Positions 1-7,698 of a stretch of 11,199 nucleotides of DNA are shown here, one piece after another. The DNA comes from an uncultured Bacilli bacterium (GTDB lineage Bacteria > Bacillota_I > Bacilli_A > RF39 > UBA660): the NCBI GenBank assembly GCA_947591565.1, contig CANQDH010000022.1, forward strand, positions 1 to 11,199. The letters are read 5' to 3'. Under the pieces are notes generated by a model that saw only the letters and a list, made by a program, of their open reading frames with translations, did no database searches and was not told the origin of the DNA. The first letter of the stretch is position 1. Each line of letters opens with the position of its first letter. Position numbers and translations under genes: made by a program.

Positions 1-76
1 AATGAGCCATTTTCGTAAAATTCATGAAATATTTATAAAATTTGATTAAATTTGTTGTAAAAAACCGAAACTCAAA
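1..76. repeat. 76-base inverted repeat, left copy
   Basis: Bases 1-76 are the reverse complement of 11123-11198, with one mismatch at position 7; bases 8-76 match without exception. Identity stops abruptly at 77. Read on the minus strand this copy encodes the same residues as the end of the broken gene at the right edge (...FEFRFFTTNLIKF...), with Ala replacing Ser at the mismatch. Upstream in that frame there is a stop near 120, so only a gene fragment is present. It may be a truncated second copy of that gene, a recombination junction, or an assembly effect at the ends of a contig. Confidence 0.9.
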
Positions 77-87
77 ACAAGAATAAC

Positions 88-116
88 TTGTCAAAATAAT
101 AAAATTATGGTACAAT
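88..116 (+). promoter_or_regulatory. Promoter of the 6S RNA gene
   Basis: A -35 box TTGTCA (88-93) and a -10 box TACAAT (111-116) are separated by exactly 17 bases. This predicts a transcript start at about 122-124, which is where the closing stem of the 6S RNA begins. The inverted repeat at 1-76 ends 11 bases upstream of the -35 box. Confidence 0.75.
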
Positions 117-122
117 TAAATT

Positions 123-300
123 GCCTAGAAAATACGATTGCTTTATTTAGAAAAACCTACTAAATTATGACGATTGGGAATCTAATTCATGAACGGTGTT
201 GAATGCTTATCGTAGATAAGAATCCTAAAGGTTGTGATGTGATGCCCACCTGGGAGAACAGGTTTTTATCGTTACAGCACCGGTTTTCTGGGTTTTTATT
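123..300 (+). ncRNA. ssrS: 6S RNA (regulator of RNA polymerase)
   Basis: 6S RNA binds the housekeeping RNA polymerase holoenzyme by mimicking an open promoter, and is released when it templates a short product RNA. The sequence shows a long rod with a closing stem: GCCTAGAAAA (123-132) pairs with TTTTCTGGGT (284-293), 10 pairs including two G-U. CGAT (136-139) can then pair with ATCG (268-271). An internal hairpin ACCTG/CAGGT sits at 248-263. The CCACCT...AGGTT pattern resembles, as I recall it, the 3' half of Bacillus 6S RNAs. A promoter fits the 5' end, and the T-run after the closing stem fits termination. The length of about 178 bases is typical, and a position near tcdA matches known Bacillota gene order as I remember it. 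An ORF across this interval is not supported as a gene. An Rfam covariance search would settle the call. Confidence 0.78.
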
Positions 301-874
301 TTGCAACATAAGGTTTATCAGTTATAACAGGGATTCCCATACTGATAAACTTTTTTATTTGTGCATCTTGATTGACTGTCCAAACAAAAACATCTTTGTT
401 ATTTTTTTCATAACTTAGATAATATGTACATATAAAATCTAGTATGCCTATATCTTTATTTGTAAAAGAAATTAATCCTATTTTTAAAAAAGGATATGTT
501 TTTTTTAATTTGACTGCTAAAGTATAATTGAACGTCATAAAAGATAAGTTTAAATTTTTGAGTTTTTTAATATATTTATCAAGTATATCGATAATAATTT
601 CATCATTATCTTTAATTTCAATAAAAAGTGGTTTATGACTTTTAATATGTTTAAAACTATCTAATGTATCAAGAGGTAAATCTTTAGAAGATGTATATTT
701 AATAATTTTATTATTGATAATTTTTCCATGATTTAAAACGAATTTTTTATCTTTTGTTATCCGAATATCACATTCACAACCATCTATATATGGTTTATTT
801 AAACTAGAAAGAATCGCTAAAAAAGAATTTTCTTTTAAATGCGTATTATCATTTCCTCTATGTGATATAATCAT
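296..874 (-). CDS. Short glycerophosphodiester phosphodiesterase family protein
   Basis: This 192-residue protein belongs to the GDPD family of TIM-barrel enzymes, which hydrolyse glycerophosphodiesters to glycerol 3-phosphate and an alcohol. The N-terminal HRG (5-7) followed by ENS (15-17) matches the HRG...PEN motif. E34-x-D36 and the following T-K-D match the metal-binding segment, and H49 is the second catalytic His. WTVN near the C-terminus is also typical. The usual HD after the second motif is HG here, and the protein is some 40-50 residues shorter than common members, so activity may be altered. There is no signal peptide, so it should act in the cytoplasm. GGTGAT precedes the ATG. 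It is divergent from tcdA and converges on the 6S RNA, with its stop inside the T-run of the 6S terminator. Confidence 0.82.
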   Translation of the reverse strand: MIISHRGNDNTHLKENSFLAILSSLNKPYIDGCECDIRITKDKKFVLNHGKIINNKIIKYTSSKDLPLDTLDSFKHIKSHKPLFIEIKDNDEIIIDILDKYIKKLKNLNLSFMTFNYTLAVKLKKTYPFLKIGLISFTNKDIGILDFICTYYLSYEKNNKDVFVWTVNQDAQIKKFISMGIPVITDKPYVAK

Positions 875-894
875 AAAATCACCATTTAAATATA

Positions 895-923
895 TGTTAA
901 AATTATATAACCTATGTTATAAT
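895..923 (+). promoter_or_regulatory. Promoter upstream of tcdA
   Basis: A perfect TATAAT (918-923) is preceded by TGT, an extended -10 element. A weak -35 candidate TGTTAA (895-900) lies 17 bases upstream. It sits in the 72-base gap between the divergent phosphodiesterase and tcdA genes, placing the transcript start about 17 bases before the tcdA start codon. Confidence 0.6.
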
Positions 924-946
924 GGTTATGAAAGAAAGTTGATTAT

Positions 947-1639
947 ATGAACGAATTTCAAAGATTAGAACTATTAATAGGTGACAAAATAAAAACTATG
1001 ATGCAAAAAACCGTTCTTATTTTAGGCCTTGGTGGTGTTGGAGGATATGCCGCTGAATGTTTAATTAGATCAGGCATAGGGCATTTAATTATCGTCGATC
1101 ATGATAAAATCGATATAACAAATCTTAATAGACAATTAATATCTAATCATTCTAATATAGAATCTTCGAAAATAGATGAATGGGAAAAAAGGGCTAAAGC
1201 CATTAATCCAAAGATAAAGATTACCAAAATAAAAACTTTTATAAACGAAGACAATATTGATTTATTATTTAAACAAAACTTTGATTATCTTATAGATGCA
1301 TGTGATACTGTTAAAACAAAAAAACTAGTTATTAAAAAATGTTTAGAAAAAAAGATAAAATTTATATCTTGTATGGGAACAGGTAATAAGTTTCACCCTG
1401 AGTTATTAGAAATTGTCGATATAAGAAAAACAAGTTATGATCCTATCGCCAAAATACTTCGTAAAATGGTCAAGGATGAGAATATAAAAGGTTTGATTCC
1501 GGTTTTATATAGTAAAGAAAAACCTTTAATCAAAGGTCAAATAGGTTCAACAGCTTTTGTACCATCTGTTGCTGGTATTATGTGCGCTAATTACATTTTT
1601 AAGATGATAATAGAGGGAAAAGATGAAAAAAATTGTTAA
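947..1639 (+). CDS. tcdA: tRNA threonylcarbamoyladenosine dehydratase TcdA
   Basis: TcdA is an E1/ThiF/MoeB-like ATP-dependent enzyme that dehydrates t6A37 of ANN-decoding tRNAs to the cyclic form ct6A. The nucleotide-binding loop GLGGVGG is at 27-33, the acidic residues D51 and D53 end the second strand, and N-L-N-R-Q (59-63) carries the conserved Arg. DACDT and CMGTGNK further on are also typical of the family. At 230 residues it is slightly shorter than the Bacillus protein (about 250). It lacks the ThiS or MoaD partners of a sulfur-transfer system nearby, which supports TcdA over ThiF or MoeB. The start is preceded by only a weak A/G-rich binding site. The next gene overlaps its 3' end by 17 bases, so the two are very likely co-transcribed. 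Confidence 0.88.
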   Translation: MNEFQRLELLIGDKIKTMMQKTVLILGLGGVGGYAAECLIRSGIGHLIIVDHDKIDITNLNRQLISNHSNIESSKIDEWEKRAKAINPKIKITKIKTFINEDNIDLLFKQNFDYLIDACDTVKTKKLVIKKCLEKKIKFISCMGTGNKFHPELLEIVDIRKTSYDPIAKILRKMVKDENIKGLIPVLYSKEKPLIKGQIGSTAFVPSVAGIMCANYIFKMIIEGKDEKNC

Positions 1640-2153
1640 AGATTTAGAAAAAATTATTCATGATATAAATGGTAAACTTGTATGGATTGGTCTAAATGAT
1701 GAATATTTAATGAACAAAATTACTTTAAATAAAAATATTACTTATTGTGATCTTTTAAATGGTATAAATCCTAAAGGAAAAGGTCAAAGTAAAAATACAA
1801 AAACTTTATGTATCAAAGATTTTCGAAAATATTTTAAAAAGAAAAATATTGACTGCTTTATATCTGATATTAAGGATATCGATAAATTACTTCCACGTTT
1901 TATTCCTGATAGTGTATATATCACAAGTAAAACTATTTATATATATGGTGATATAAAGTATGACTATGAAAGAATATTAACAAGATACAAAAGATATAGT
2001 AAGGAAGTTTCTTTAAATATATATGGTAATCTTTTTATTATCAAAGTAGATGTATCTAAAAGTAAAAACCATTTTATGAAAGATAAATTATACTTTATTT
2101 ATGATAATATTCTTAATTTTTTTGACATGATAAGTGATGTTATAATAGGGTAA
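1623..2153 (+). CDS. Unknown 176-residue protein, overlaps tcdA
   Basis: I do not recognise this protein. It is rich in Lys, Asp and Ile, with no signal peptide or membrane segment, so it should be cytoplasmic. The pattern of hydrophobic strands is Rossmann-like: KLVWIGLND near residue 18, then a segment around NIDCFISDIKDIDKLLP, and ITSKTIYIYG near 100. This weakly recalls a class I SAM methyltransferase whose glycine-rich motif has decayed, but that is only an impression. The ATG at 1623 lies inside tcdA, with the purine-rich GAGGGAAAAG just before it as binding site. Translational coupling to tcdA is therefore likely. Confidence 0.7.
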   Translation: MKKIVKDLEKIIHDINGKLVWIGLNDEYLMNKITLNKNITYCDLLNGINPKGKGQSKNTKTLCIKDFRKYFKKKNIDCFISDIKDIDKLLPRFIPDSVYITSKTIYIYGDIKYDYERILTRYKRYSKEVSLNIYGNLFIIKVDVSKSKNHFMKDKLYFIYDNILNFFDMISDVIIG

Positions 2154-2251
2154 CTAAATATCTAATCATATACTAATGAAAGTGTTTAAATTGTCTAGAT
2201 GATGTAAAATTATGTTTATTTAATCAAAAAAAGATAAATTTTATTAATTTT

Positions 2252-2280
2252 TTGCTAAAACAATGCTAGATTGTGATAAA
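2252..2280 (+). promoter_or_regulatory. Likely promoter of the membrane-anchored protein gene
   Basis: TTGCTA (2252-2257) and GATAAA (2275-2280) are separated by 17 bases, with TGT just before the -10 box. This gives a leader of about 80 bases before the ATG at 2366. The rest of the 2154-2365 gap is AT-rich, with no convincing terminator or structured RNA. Confidence 0.5.
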
Positions 2281-2365
2281 ATTGTATTAGTGGTAGTTTC
2301 ATAAATCTTTTTAAATGTATAAAAGTTTATGCACTATATTAAAGATTTAATTTGGAGTGATAATT

Positions 2366-3193
2366 ATGCTTGATTTTATAAAACAATTATTTGATAATAA
2401 ATTATTATTTTTTGGCATTATTATTTTAATCGGTTTTATTATTTTAACCATTATCTTAATTAAAAGGGCTAACAAAGAAGAAACTGAAACATCTGTCGAT
2501 TTTGAAAAAATTGATGGTGAACATTCTTTATTTGATGAAATGGCATCTGATGAAAGTTTAAAAATGAGCGATGGTAAACTTGATTTAGAAAGTATGATTG
2601 AAAAAATGCAAAAGGATTTAGATGCTAAAGCGAGTGATGTCGTTACAAAATTTGAAAATGAACAAGAAGAAAAATCTATTATAAGTTATCAAGAGTTACT
2701 TCATAAAGATGAAACACCAAATGAACAAAATAATAAAATATATTTAAATGATGTATTAGATAAAATGGATGGCGCTACTAATAGTGATTCTCATATGGAT
2801 ACAAATATGCGTTTTAAAGAAACATATGTTAATGCTTTAGAACTTGAAGAAAAAAATTTACTTGATAGTCAAAGTGTCGCTGATGAAATTGGACAGTTAG
2901 TTAATTCTAATCTCAATAAAAAAGATGAATATGTTCAGGCTCTAAAAACAGGCGAAATTGAAGAAAAACCATCTACGAAATTTAAATCGACAGATTTTAT
3001 CTCTCCAATATATGGTATTCAAGATATTAAAGTACAGTATCCTACAGTTCAAAATATCAAAAATTTTAGGGATAATAATTACAAAAATATGGATTTTGAT
3101 CGTGCATTTAATGTTATACCACTTGATGAAGAATTAAAAAAAGATGAGGATTTTTTAAACTCACTAAAAGAATTTAGAAAAAATTTAGATTAA
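2366..3193 (+). CDS. Unknown membrane-anchored acidic protein
   Basis: This 275-residue protein has one N-terminal membrane segment (about residues 13-33, LLFFGIIILIGFIILTIILI) followed by basic IKRANK. The long hydrophilic remainder is therefore predicted to face the cytoplasm by the positive-inside rule. That part is acidic and probably helical or disordered, with a patterned stretch around residues 65-100 that could form a short coiled coil. A small hydrophobic motif FISPIYGIQ occurs near residue 210 and looks like a docking peptide. This topology is seen in small cell-envelope or division adaptors, but I do not recognise the family and assign no function. The ATG at 2366 follows TGGAGTGA at good spacing, and the in-frame GTG at 2357 lies inside that site. 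It is followed at once by a terminator. Confidence 0.72.
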   Translation: MLDFIKQLFDNKLLFFGIIILIGFIILTIILIKRANKEETETSVDFEKIDGEHSLFDEMASDESLKMSDGKLDLESMIEKMQKDLDAKASDVVTKFENEQEEKSIISYQELLHKDETPNEQNNKIYLNDVLDKMDGATNSDSHMDTNMRFKETYVNALELEEKNLLDSQSVADEIGQLVNSNLNKKDEYVQALKTGEIEEKPSTKFKSTDFISPIYGIQDIKVQYPTVQNIKNFRDNNYKNMDFDRAFNVIPLDEELKKDEDFLNSLKEFRKNLD

Positions 3194-3213
3194 GCCCTTT
3201 AAGGCTTTTTTTT
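3192..3213 (+). terminator. Intrinsic terminator overlapping the mtaB binding-site region
   Basis: AAGCC (3192-3196) pairs with GGCTT (3203-3207) around a 6-base loop, and the following T-run spans 3206-3213. The stem begins within the stop codon of the preceding gene. The mtaB GGAGGT follows directly at 3214. The stem is short, so it may attenuate rather than fully stop transcription, and mtaB could depend on read-through. Confidence 0.65.
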
Positions 3214-3223
3214 GGAGGTAAAG

Positions 3224-4504
3224 ATGAAGTATAAAATAATAACACTCGGATGTAAAGTAAATACATATGAAAGTAATGTTATGGACGATTTACTTAAAGG
3301 GTGTGGATATATAAAAACTGAGCAAGACGCTGATATTGTGATTATCAATACATGTACTGTTACAAATACGGCTAATCATAAATCACTTAAAATGATAAGA
3401 AGTGCTGTTAAAAATAATATAGGTGCTATAATCGTCGTATGTGGCTGTGCATCCCAGGTTTATACAGAAGATATTCGTAAAATCAAGGGAATTAGTATTA
3501 TTATCGGTAATGTTGGTAAAAGTAAAATACTTGATTATATCAAACAGTATCAACAAACACATAAACAAATTGTCGATATCAGGAAAAATGATCATTTGGC
3601 TTTTGAAACCATGAAACTAGACAATTTTGATAAAACAAGAGCCTTTGTTAAGATTCAAGATGGATGTAATAATTTTTGTTCTTATTGCATTATTCCATAT
3701 ACAAGAGGCAATGTTCGAAGTAGAGATAAAGAAAGTATCATAGCTGAAATAAAGGAACTTATAAAAAATGGTCATAAAGAAATTGTTTTAACAGGAATTC
3801 ATACGGGTCATTATGGAGCCGATTTAGAAAACTATGATTTAGCGTCATTACTTTGTGATTTAATTAAAATAGATGGTTTAGAGCGTCTTCGACTTTCTTC
3901 AATTGAAATAACAGAATTAAATGACCGCGTCCTTGATGTTTTTAAGCATAGTTCTATTCTTGTAAGCCACCTCCATATTCCTCTTCAGTCTGGATCTGAT
4001 AAAATTTTAGGATTAATGAATCGCAAATACGATAAAAAATATTTTGAGGATAAAATAGATATGATAAGAAAAATACGACCAGATATATCTATAACAACGG
4101 ATGTTATCACCGGCTTTCCAGGTGAGGAAGATGAGGACTTTAATGAAATGTTCGACTTTATTACTAAAATAAAGTTTTCGAAGTTGCACGTTTTTCCATA
4201 TTCTAAAAGAGAAGGTACCAAGGCAGCTTTAATGAATAAACAAGTAGATGACCAAGTCAAAAAACAAAGAACTCATATTTTACTTAATTTATCTAAAAAA
4301 CTTGAAATAGAATATATGGAACAATTTTTAAATAAAGAAATGACTTTTATTCCTGAAGTTCTTCAAGATGATTATCTTATCGGACATACTGGTAATTATC
4401 TACTTCTTAAAGTTAAAGGAGAACCTAAAGATTTAAAAATAAGTAAAAAAGTTTTTTTAGAAAAGATAGAATATCCTTATCTTATAGGTAAAATAGTAAA
4501 CTAA
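3224..4504 (+). CDS. mtaB: tRNA t6A37 methylthiotransferase MtaB
   Basis: MtaB is a radical-SAM enzyme with two iron-sulfur clusters that adds a methylthio group to t6A37, giving ms2t6A (in Bacillus on tRNA-Lys UUU). The 426-residue protein has the full layout. The N-terminal UPF0004 domain opens with TLGCKVNTYES and has cluster Cys at C10, C44 and probably C75. The radical-SAM cluster is C148, C152 and C155 in DGCNNFCSYC. IPLQSGSD and the GFPGE segment follow, then a C-terminal TRAM domain for RNA binding. KVNTYES separates MtaB from MiaB and RimO. GGAGGT lies just upstream of the ATG at 3224; the in-frame TTG at 3212 is rejected because it lies within the T-run before that site. recD2 follows after 31 bases, probably in the same transcript. 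Confidence 0.92.
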   Translation: MKYKIITLGCKVNTYESNVMDDLLKGCGYIKTEQDADIVIINTCTVTNTANHKSLKMIRSAVKNNIGAIIVVCGCASQVYTEDIRKIKGISIIIGNVGKSKILDYIKQYQQTHKQIVDIRKNDHLAFETMKLDNFDKTRAFVKIQDGCNNFCSYCIIPYTRGNVRSRDKESIIAEIKELIKNGHKEIVLTGIHTGHYGADLENYDLASLLCDLIKIDGLERLRLSSIEITELNDRVLDVFKHSSILVSHLHIPLQSGSDKILGLMNRKYDKKYFEDKIDMIRKIRPDISITTDVITGFPGEEDEDFNEMFDFITKIKFSKLHVFPYSKREGTKAALMNKQVDDQVKKQRTHILLNLSKKLEIEYMEQFLNKEMTFIPEVLQDDYLIGHTGNYLLLKVKGEPKDLKISKKVFLEKIEYPYLIGKIVN

Positions 4505-4535
4505 TTTGGATATAAAAAAGAAAGATGGTGATGAT

Positions 4536-6761
4536 ATGAAAGATTATATTAAAGGTACCTTTATTAAGAGTATTTTTAATGGTAATAATGGTTATACTAT
4601 AGGTATAGTTCGTATCAAAGAAACAAACAATGAAGATCTTAAAGATTTTGTAAATAAAAATATGACAATTACAGGTTATTTCGAAGAATTAAGAAACGAT
4701 GAAAAATATCTTTTCTATGGTGAACTCTTCGAGCATCCTAAATACGGCATACAATATAATGTCTCTAGTTATGAAAGAGTAAGACCTGAAGGTATTGATG
4801 GTGTTAAAGAATTTTTAGCAAGTGATCTTTTTAAAGGAATTGGTGAAAAAATGGCTAATTCTATTGTTGATACTTTAGGAGAAGATGCTTTAAATAAAAT
4901 ATTACAAGATAAATCATGCCTTAATTTCGTACCTAAATTATCAGCTAAAAAAATAGATCAAATATATAATGTTTTGATGAAATATGAAGAAAGCCATAGA
5001 ACTATTATCTATTTAACAGAATTAGGTTTTACCATGCATGATGCTCTTATTATATATAATTTATATAAAGACAAAACATCTTTTATTTTAAAAACTAATA
5101 TTTATGATATTTTAAATGATACCGAAGAAATTACTTTTTTAAAAGTTGATGAAGTTGCTACCAAAAATGATTTATATGAAGATGTTAATAGAGTAAAAGC
5201 ATGTATCCTTTATATCATTAAATCACTTACCTTTAAATTAGGTGATACATATTTAAATTATGAACAAATTAAAGAAGGGACTTTAAACTATCTTAATTAT
5301 GATATGGCTGATGATTTATTTCATGATTTTTTAAATGAATTATCGAAAGAGAAAAAAATTGTGATTGAAAGCGATAGATATTATGATATAGATATATATA
5401 AGTCTGAAGATGTCATTGTTCAAAAATTGGAAACAATTCATCAAAAAAAACCACTAAAATATAAGAAAATAAGTGATGAAATTATCCATATCCAAACCTT
5501 TAATCAAATTAATTATAATCAAAAACAAATAGATGCTATTAAATGTGCTTTAGAAAATCGAATAACTATTATAACAGGAGGTCCTGGAACAGGTAAAACA
5601 ACAATCATTAAAGCGATTGTTCATCTTTACAAGACTTTAAACAAATTATATGATACATCACTTGAAAACCGTTTAGCTCTCCTTGCTCCAACCGGTAGGG
5701 CTAGTAAAAGACTTGCTGAAGCAACACTTATGCCAGCATCAACTATCCACCGCTTTTTAAAATGGAACAAAGATAATAATGAATTTGGTATAAATGAATA
5801 TAATAAAGCTATGCAACAATTAATTATTATCGATGAAGCAAGTATGATTGATATTAATTTACTAGCAAGTTTATTTAAAGGGTTACTAGATGACATTCAA
5901 ATCATTTTTGTAGGTGATTATAATCAGCTTCCAAGTGTAGGCCCGGGTACTATTTTAAAAGATATGATTGAAAGTCAAACTATTAAAACTATTGAACTTG
6001 AAGTATTATATAGACAAAATAATAACTCTTATATACCAGAACTTGCCAGTGAAATAAAAAATAACATTCTAGGTGCTTTTTTAGAGTTACATGATGATTA
6101 TCACTTTTTAAAGTGTTCATCTGATGATATTAAAAAAAATTTATGTAACATATGTAAGTCCATTTTAAATAAAGGTTTTAATTATCGAAATTTTCAAATC
6201 ATTGCTCCAACTTATCTAGGAGTAAATGGAATAGATGCTCTAAATAAATGTTTACAAAACATCTTTAATCCTAAAGATGATGAAAAAAGAGAATATCTAT
6301 CAGGTGAAACTATTTTTCGCGAAAATGACAAAATATTACAACTTGTAAATATGCCAGATGATAATGTTTTTAATGGTGATATAGGGATACTTACAAGGAT
6401 CATTCCACCTAATATAAGTGAAAGTAAAAAGTATGAAATATATGTTGATTTTGATGGCAATATAGTTAAGTATTTACCAAAAGATTTAAACAAAATAACA
6501 CATGGTTTTGTTATTAGTATTCATAAATCACAAGGTAGTGAATTTGATATAGTTATTATGCCTTTATGCCATTCATATAATAGAATGTTATATCGAAAAC
6601 TCCTTTATACCGGTGTAACACGAGCTAAAAAGAAGTTACTTTTAATTGGTGAAACGTCAGCCTTTATAAAGGCTGTAAACAATAATAGTGAATATCAAAG
6701 AAAGACCGCTTTAAAAGAAAAATTAGTGAAATTACTGTATAAAGATGTATATTCTGGCTAA
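4536..6761 (+). CDS. recD2: RecD-like ATP-dependent DNA helicase RecD2
   Basis: RecD2 (YrrC) is a 5'-3' superfamily 1 helicase found without RecBC and involved in replication-fork stability and repair. The 741-residue protein has an N-terminal OB-like and helix-hairpin-helix region (1-about 320), with FKGIGEKMANSIVDTLG as one such hairpin. The helicase core follows. Walker A is GGPGTGKTT (348-356, K354), motif II is IDEAS (D433, E434), and motif III is VGDYNQLPSVG (from 459). The Arg motif is LYRQ (491-494). The C-terminal part has HGFVISIHKSQGSEFD (656-671) and YTGVTRAKK (from 691). Length is normal. The start at 4536 follows GGTGAT at 4528-4533; the in-frame TTG at 4506 has no such site. 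Gene order mtaB-recD2 and the small gene after it suggest one transcript. Confidence 0.93.
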   Translation: MKDYIKGTFIKSIFNGNNGYTIGIVRIKETNNEDLKDFVNKNMTITGYFEELRNDEKYLFYGELFEHPKYGIQYNVSSYERVRPEGIDGVKEFLASDLFKGIGEKMANSIVDTLGEDALNKILQDKSCLNFVPKLSAKKIDQIYNVLMKYEESHRTIIYLTELGFTMHDALIIYNLYKDKTSFILKTNIYDILNDTEEITFLKVDEVATKNDLYEDVNRVKACILYIIKSLTFKLGDTYLNYEQIKEGTLNYLNYDMADDLFHDFLNELSKEKKIVIESDRYYDIDIYKSEDVIVQKLETIHQKKPLKYKKISDEIIHIQTFNQINYNQKQIDAIKCALENRITIITGGPGTGKTTIIKAIVHLYKTLNKLYDTSLENRLALLAPTGRASKRLAEATLMPASTIHRFLKWNKDNNEFGINEYNKAMQQLIIIDEASMIDINLLASLFKGLLDDIQIIFVGDYNQLPSVGPGTILKDMIESQTIKTIELEVLYRQNNNSYIPELASEIKNNILGAFLELHDDYHFLKCSSDDIKKNLCNICKSILNKGFNYRNFQIIAPTYLGVNGIDALNKCLQNIFNPKDDEKREYLSGETIFRENDKILQLVNMPDDNVFNGDIGILTRIIPPNISESKKYEIYVDFDGNIVKYLPKDLNKITHGFVISIHKSQGSEFDIVIMPLCHSYNRMLYRKLLYTGVTRAKKKLLLIGETSAFIKAVNNNSEYQRKTALKEKLVKLLYKDVYSG

Positions 6762-6768
6762 AATAAAA

Positions 6769-6784
6769 ATGTATGTACATACAT
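6769..6784. promoter_or_regulatory. Perfect 16-base palindrome
   Basis: ATGTATGTACATACAT is a perfect palindrome in the gap between recD2 and the small membrane protein gene. A T-run follows at 6791-6796. It could be a dimeric repressor's operator or an AT-only weak terminator. The sequence does not decide between these. Confidence 0.35.
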
Positions 6785-6814
6785 ATCATATTTTTTAGCT
6801 AAGAGGTGGTAATT

Positions 6815-6970
6815 ATGAAAATGACTAAGGATGTTGCACTTATGATGATAGGTGCAGGAGCTGTTTTAGCATATCAAAAATATAGTAAGCCAGCAATGAA
6901 GCAAATTTCTAAAACGATGAATAAAGCTTTAGATAAAGCGGATAAAAAGTTAAATAATATGATGAATTAA
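6815..6970 (+). CDS. Small membrane protein, YrzQ/DUF3918-like
   Basis: This 51-residue protein has a short hydrophobic N-terminal segment (about 7-20, VALMMIGAGAVLAY). It is followed by a lysine-rich, probably amphipathic helix (KALDKADKKLNNMM). The GAGA-x-x-A-Y pattern and its place directly after recD2 recall Bacillus YrzQ, a tiny DUF3918 protein next to yrrC (recD2). This is inference from architecture and remembered synteny, not alignment. No function is known to me for that family. The gene has a good binding site (GAGGTGG at 6803-6809, six bases before the ATG) and ends in a strong terminator, so it is very likely real despite its size. Confidence 0.8.
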   Translation: MKMTKDVALMMIGAGAVLAYQKYSKPAMKQISKTMNKALDKADKKLNNMMN

Positions 6971-6990
6971 AAAGAGCATTTGCTCTTTTT
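6969..6990 (+). terminator. Intrinsic terminator after the small membrane protein gene
   Basis: AAAAAGAGC (6969-6977) pairs perfectly with GCTCTTTTT (6982-6990) around a 4-base loop, ending in a T-run. It overlaps the stop codon and probably ends the transcript that carries mtaB, recD2 and the small gene. The A-run on the left arm means it could also work on the other strand. Confidence 0.85.
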
Positions 6991-6992
6991 AC

Positions 6993-7021
6993 TTTACATC
7001 TTTTTTTATTTATTGTAAAAT
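6993..7021 (+). promoter_or_regulatory. Promoter of the pilin-like gene
   Basis: TTTACA (6993-6998) and TAAAAT (7016-7021) are 17 bases apart, directly after the terminator. The predicted start near 7027 leaves a leader of only about 12 bases, which contains GGTGAT (7029-7034). Confidence 0.6.
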
Positions 7022-7038
7022 TAAAATAGGTGATGTGC

Positions 7039-7698
7039 ATGAAAAAAAGAGGTTTTACACTTGTTGAATTATTAGCTGCTTTAGTTGTTTTAGCCCTTAT
7101 AGCATTAATTATATATCCTAGTATTAAACAAACGCTTAAAAAATCTAAAAATACTTTGTATGATGATCAAGTTGCAAGTATTATTGATGGGGCTAAAAAC
7201 TGGGTTGCTGATCATCCATATGATATTCCTAAAAATAACGGTGATATTCTTACTTTATCATTATGCCAGCTAAAGATGGGTATGTATGTAAATCAAGATA
7301 TTTCGAATCCTAAAACCAAAAAATTATTTGACTGTAGCGCTCAAATAACAATTGAAAAAAAAGAACAAAAATATATTTATGATGTTAAGTTAAGTGGTAC
7401 ACACGAAGAAGTAAAAGTAAAAGATTTAAGTTACCCTAATGCCAAAGTTATTGGAAACACTTTAGAGTATTTAAAAGTTAATGATTACTATGATGTTTCT
7501 AGTCTTAGTCTAAATGATGTTACAATTAATGCAAGTACAAACAATTATGAATTAAAAATTGATAGTGGTAAGTTGCAGGATTTAAGTGGCTATATCCTTG
7601 AAAAAGGTACATATTTAATCACTTATGAACTTATAGACAAAAATACAAATAGGAAAACAACTCTTTATAAAACACTTATTGTAGGTGACGATAATTGA
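7039..7698 (+). CDS. Type IV pilin-like (pseudopilin) protein
   Basis: This 219-residue protein starts MKKRGFTLVELLAALVVLAL, a canonical class III signal. Prepilin peptidase would cut between G5 and F6 and methylate F6, and E10 is the conserved Glu5 of the mature protein. The hydrophobic stretch at 6-27 is the membrane and assembly helix. The remainder is a soluble domain with two Cys (in SLCQLK and FDCSAQ) that could form a disulfide outside the cell. No pilus assembly ATPase, platform protein or prepilin peptidase is in the window, so the machinery must be elsewhere. The ATG at 7039 is chosen because it opens the signal; GGTGAT lies just upstream, and earlier in-frame GTG and ATG codons overlap that site. 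Its stop overlaps the start of the next gene. Confidence 0.85.
   Translation: MKKRGFTLVELLAALVVLALIALIIYPSIKQTLKKSKNTLYDDQVASIIDGAKNWVADHPYDIPKNNGDILTLSLCQLKMGMYVNQDISNPKTKKLFDCSAQITIEKKEQKYIYDVKLSGTHEEVKVKDLSYPNAKVIGNTLEYLKVNDYYDVSSLSLNDVTINASTNNYELKIDSGKLQDLSGYILEKGTYLITYELIDKNTNRKTTLYKTLIVGDDN

Noticed and set aside
203..418. 71-residue plus-strand ORF across the 6S region
   Set aside because: It overlaps the 6S RNA and the phosphodiesterase gene and has no good binding site.
3383..3595. Antisense ORF inside mtaB
   Set aside because: It is a shadow of a well-supported gene in another frame, without its own signals; the same applies to those at 3985-4260, 5627-5896 and 6212-6493.
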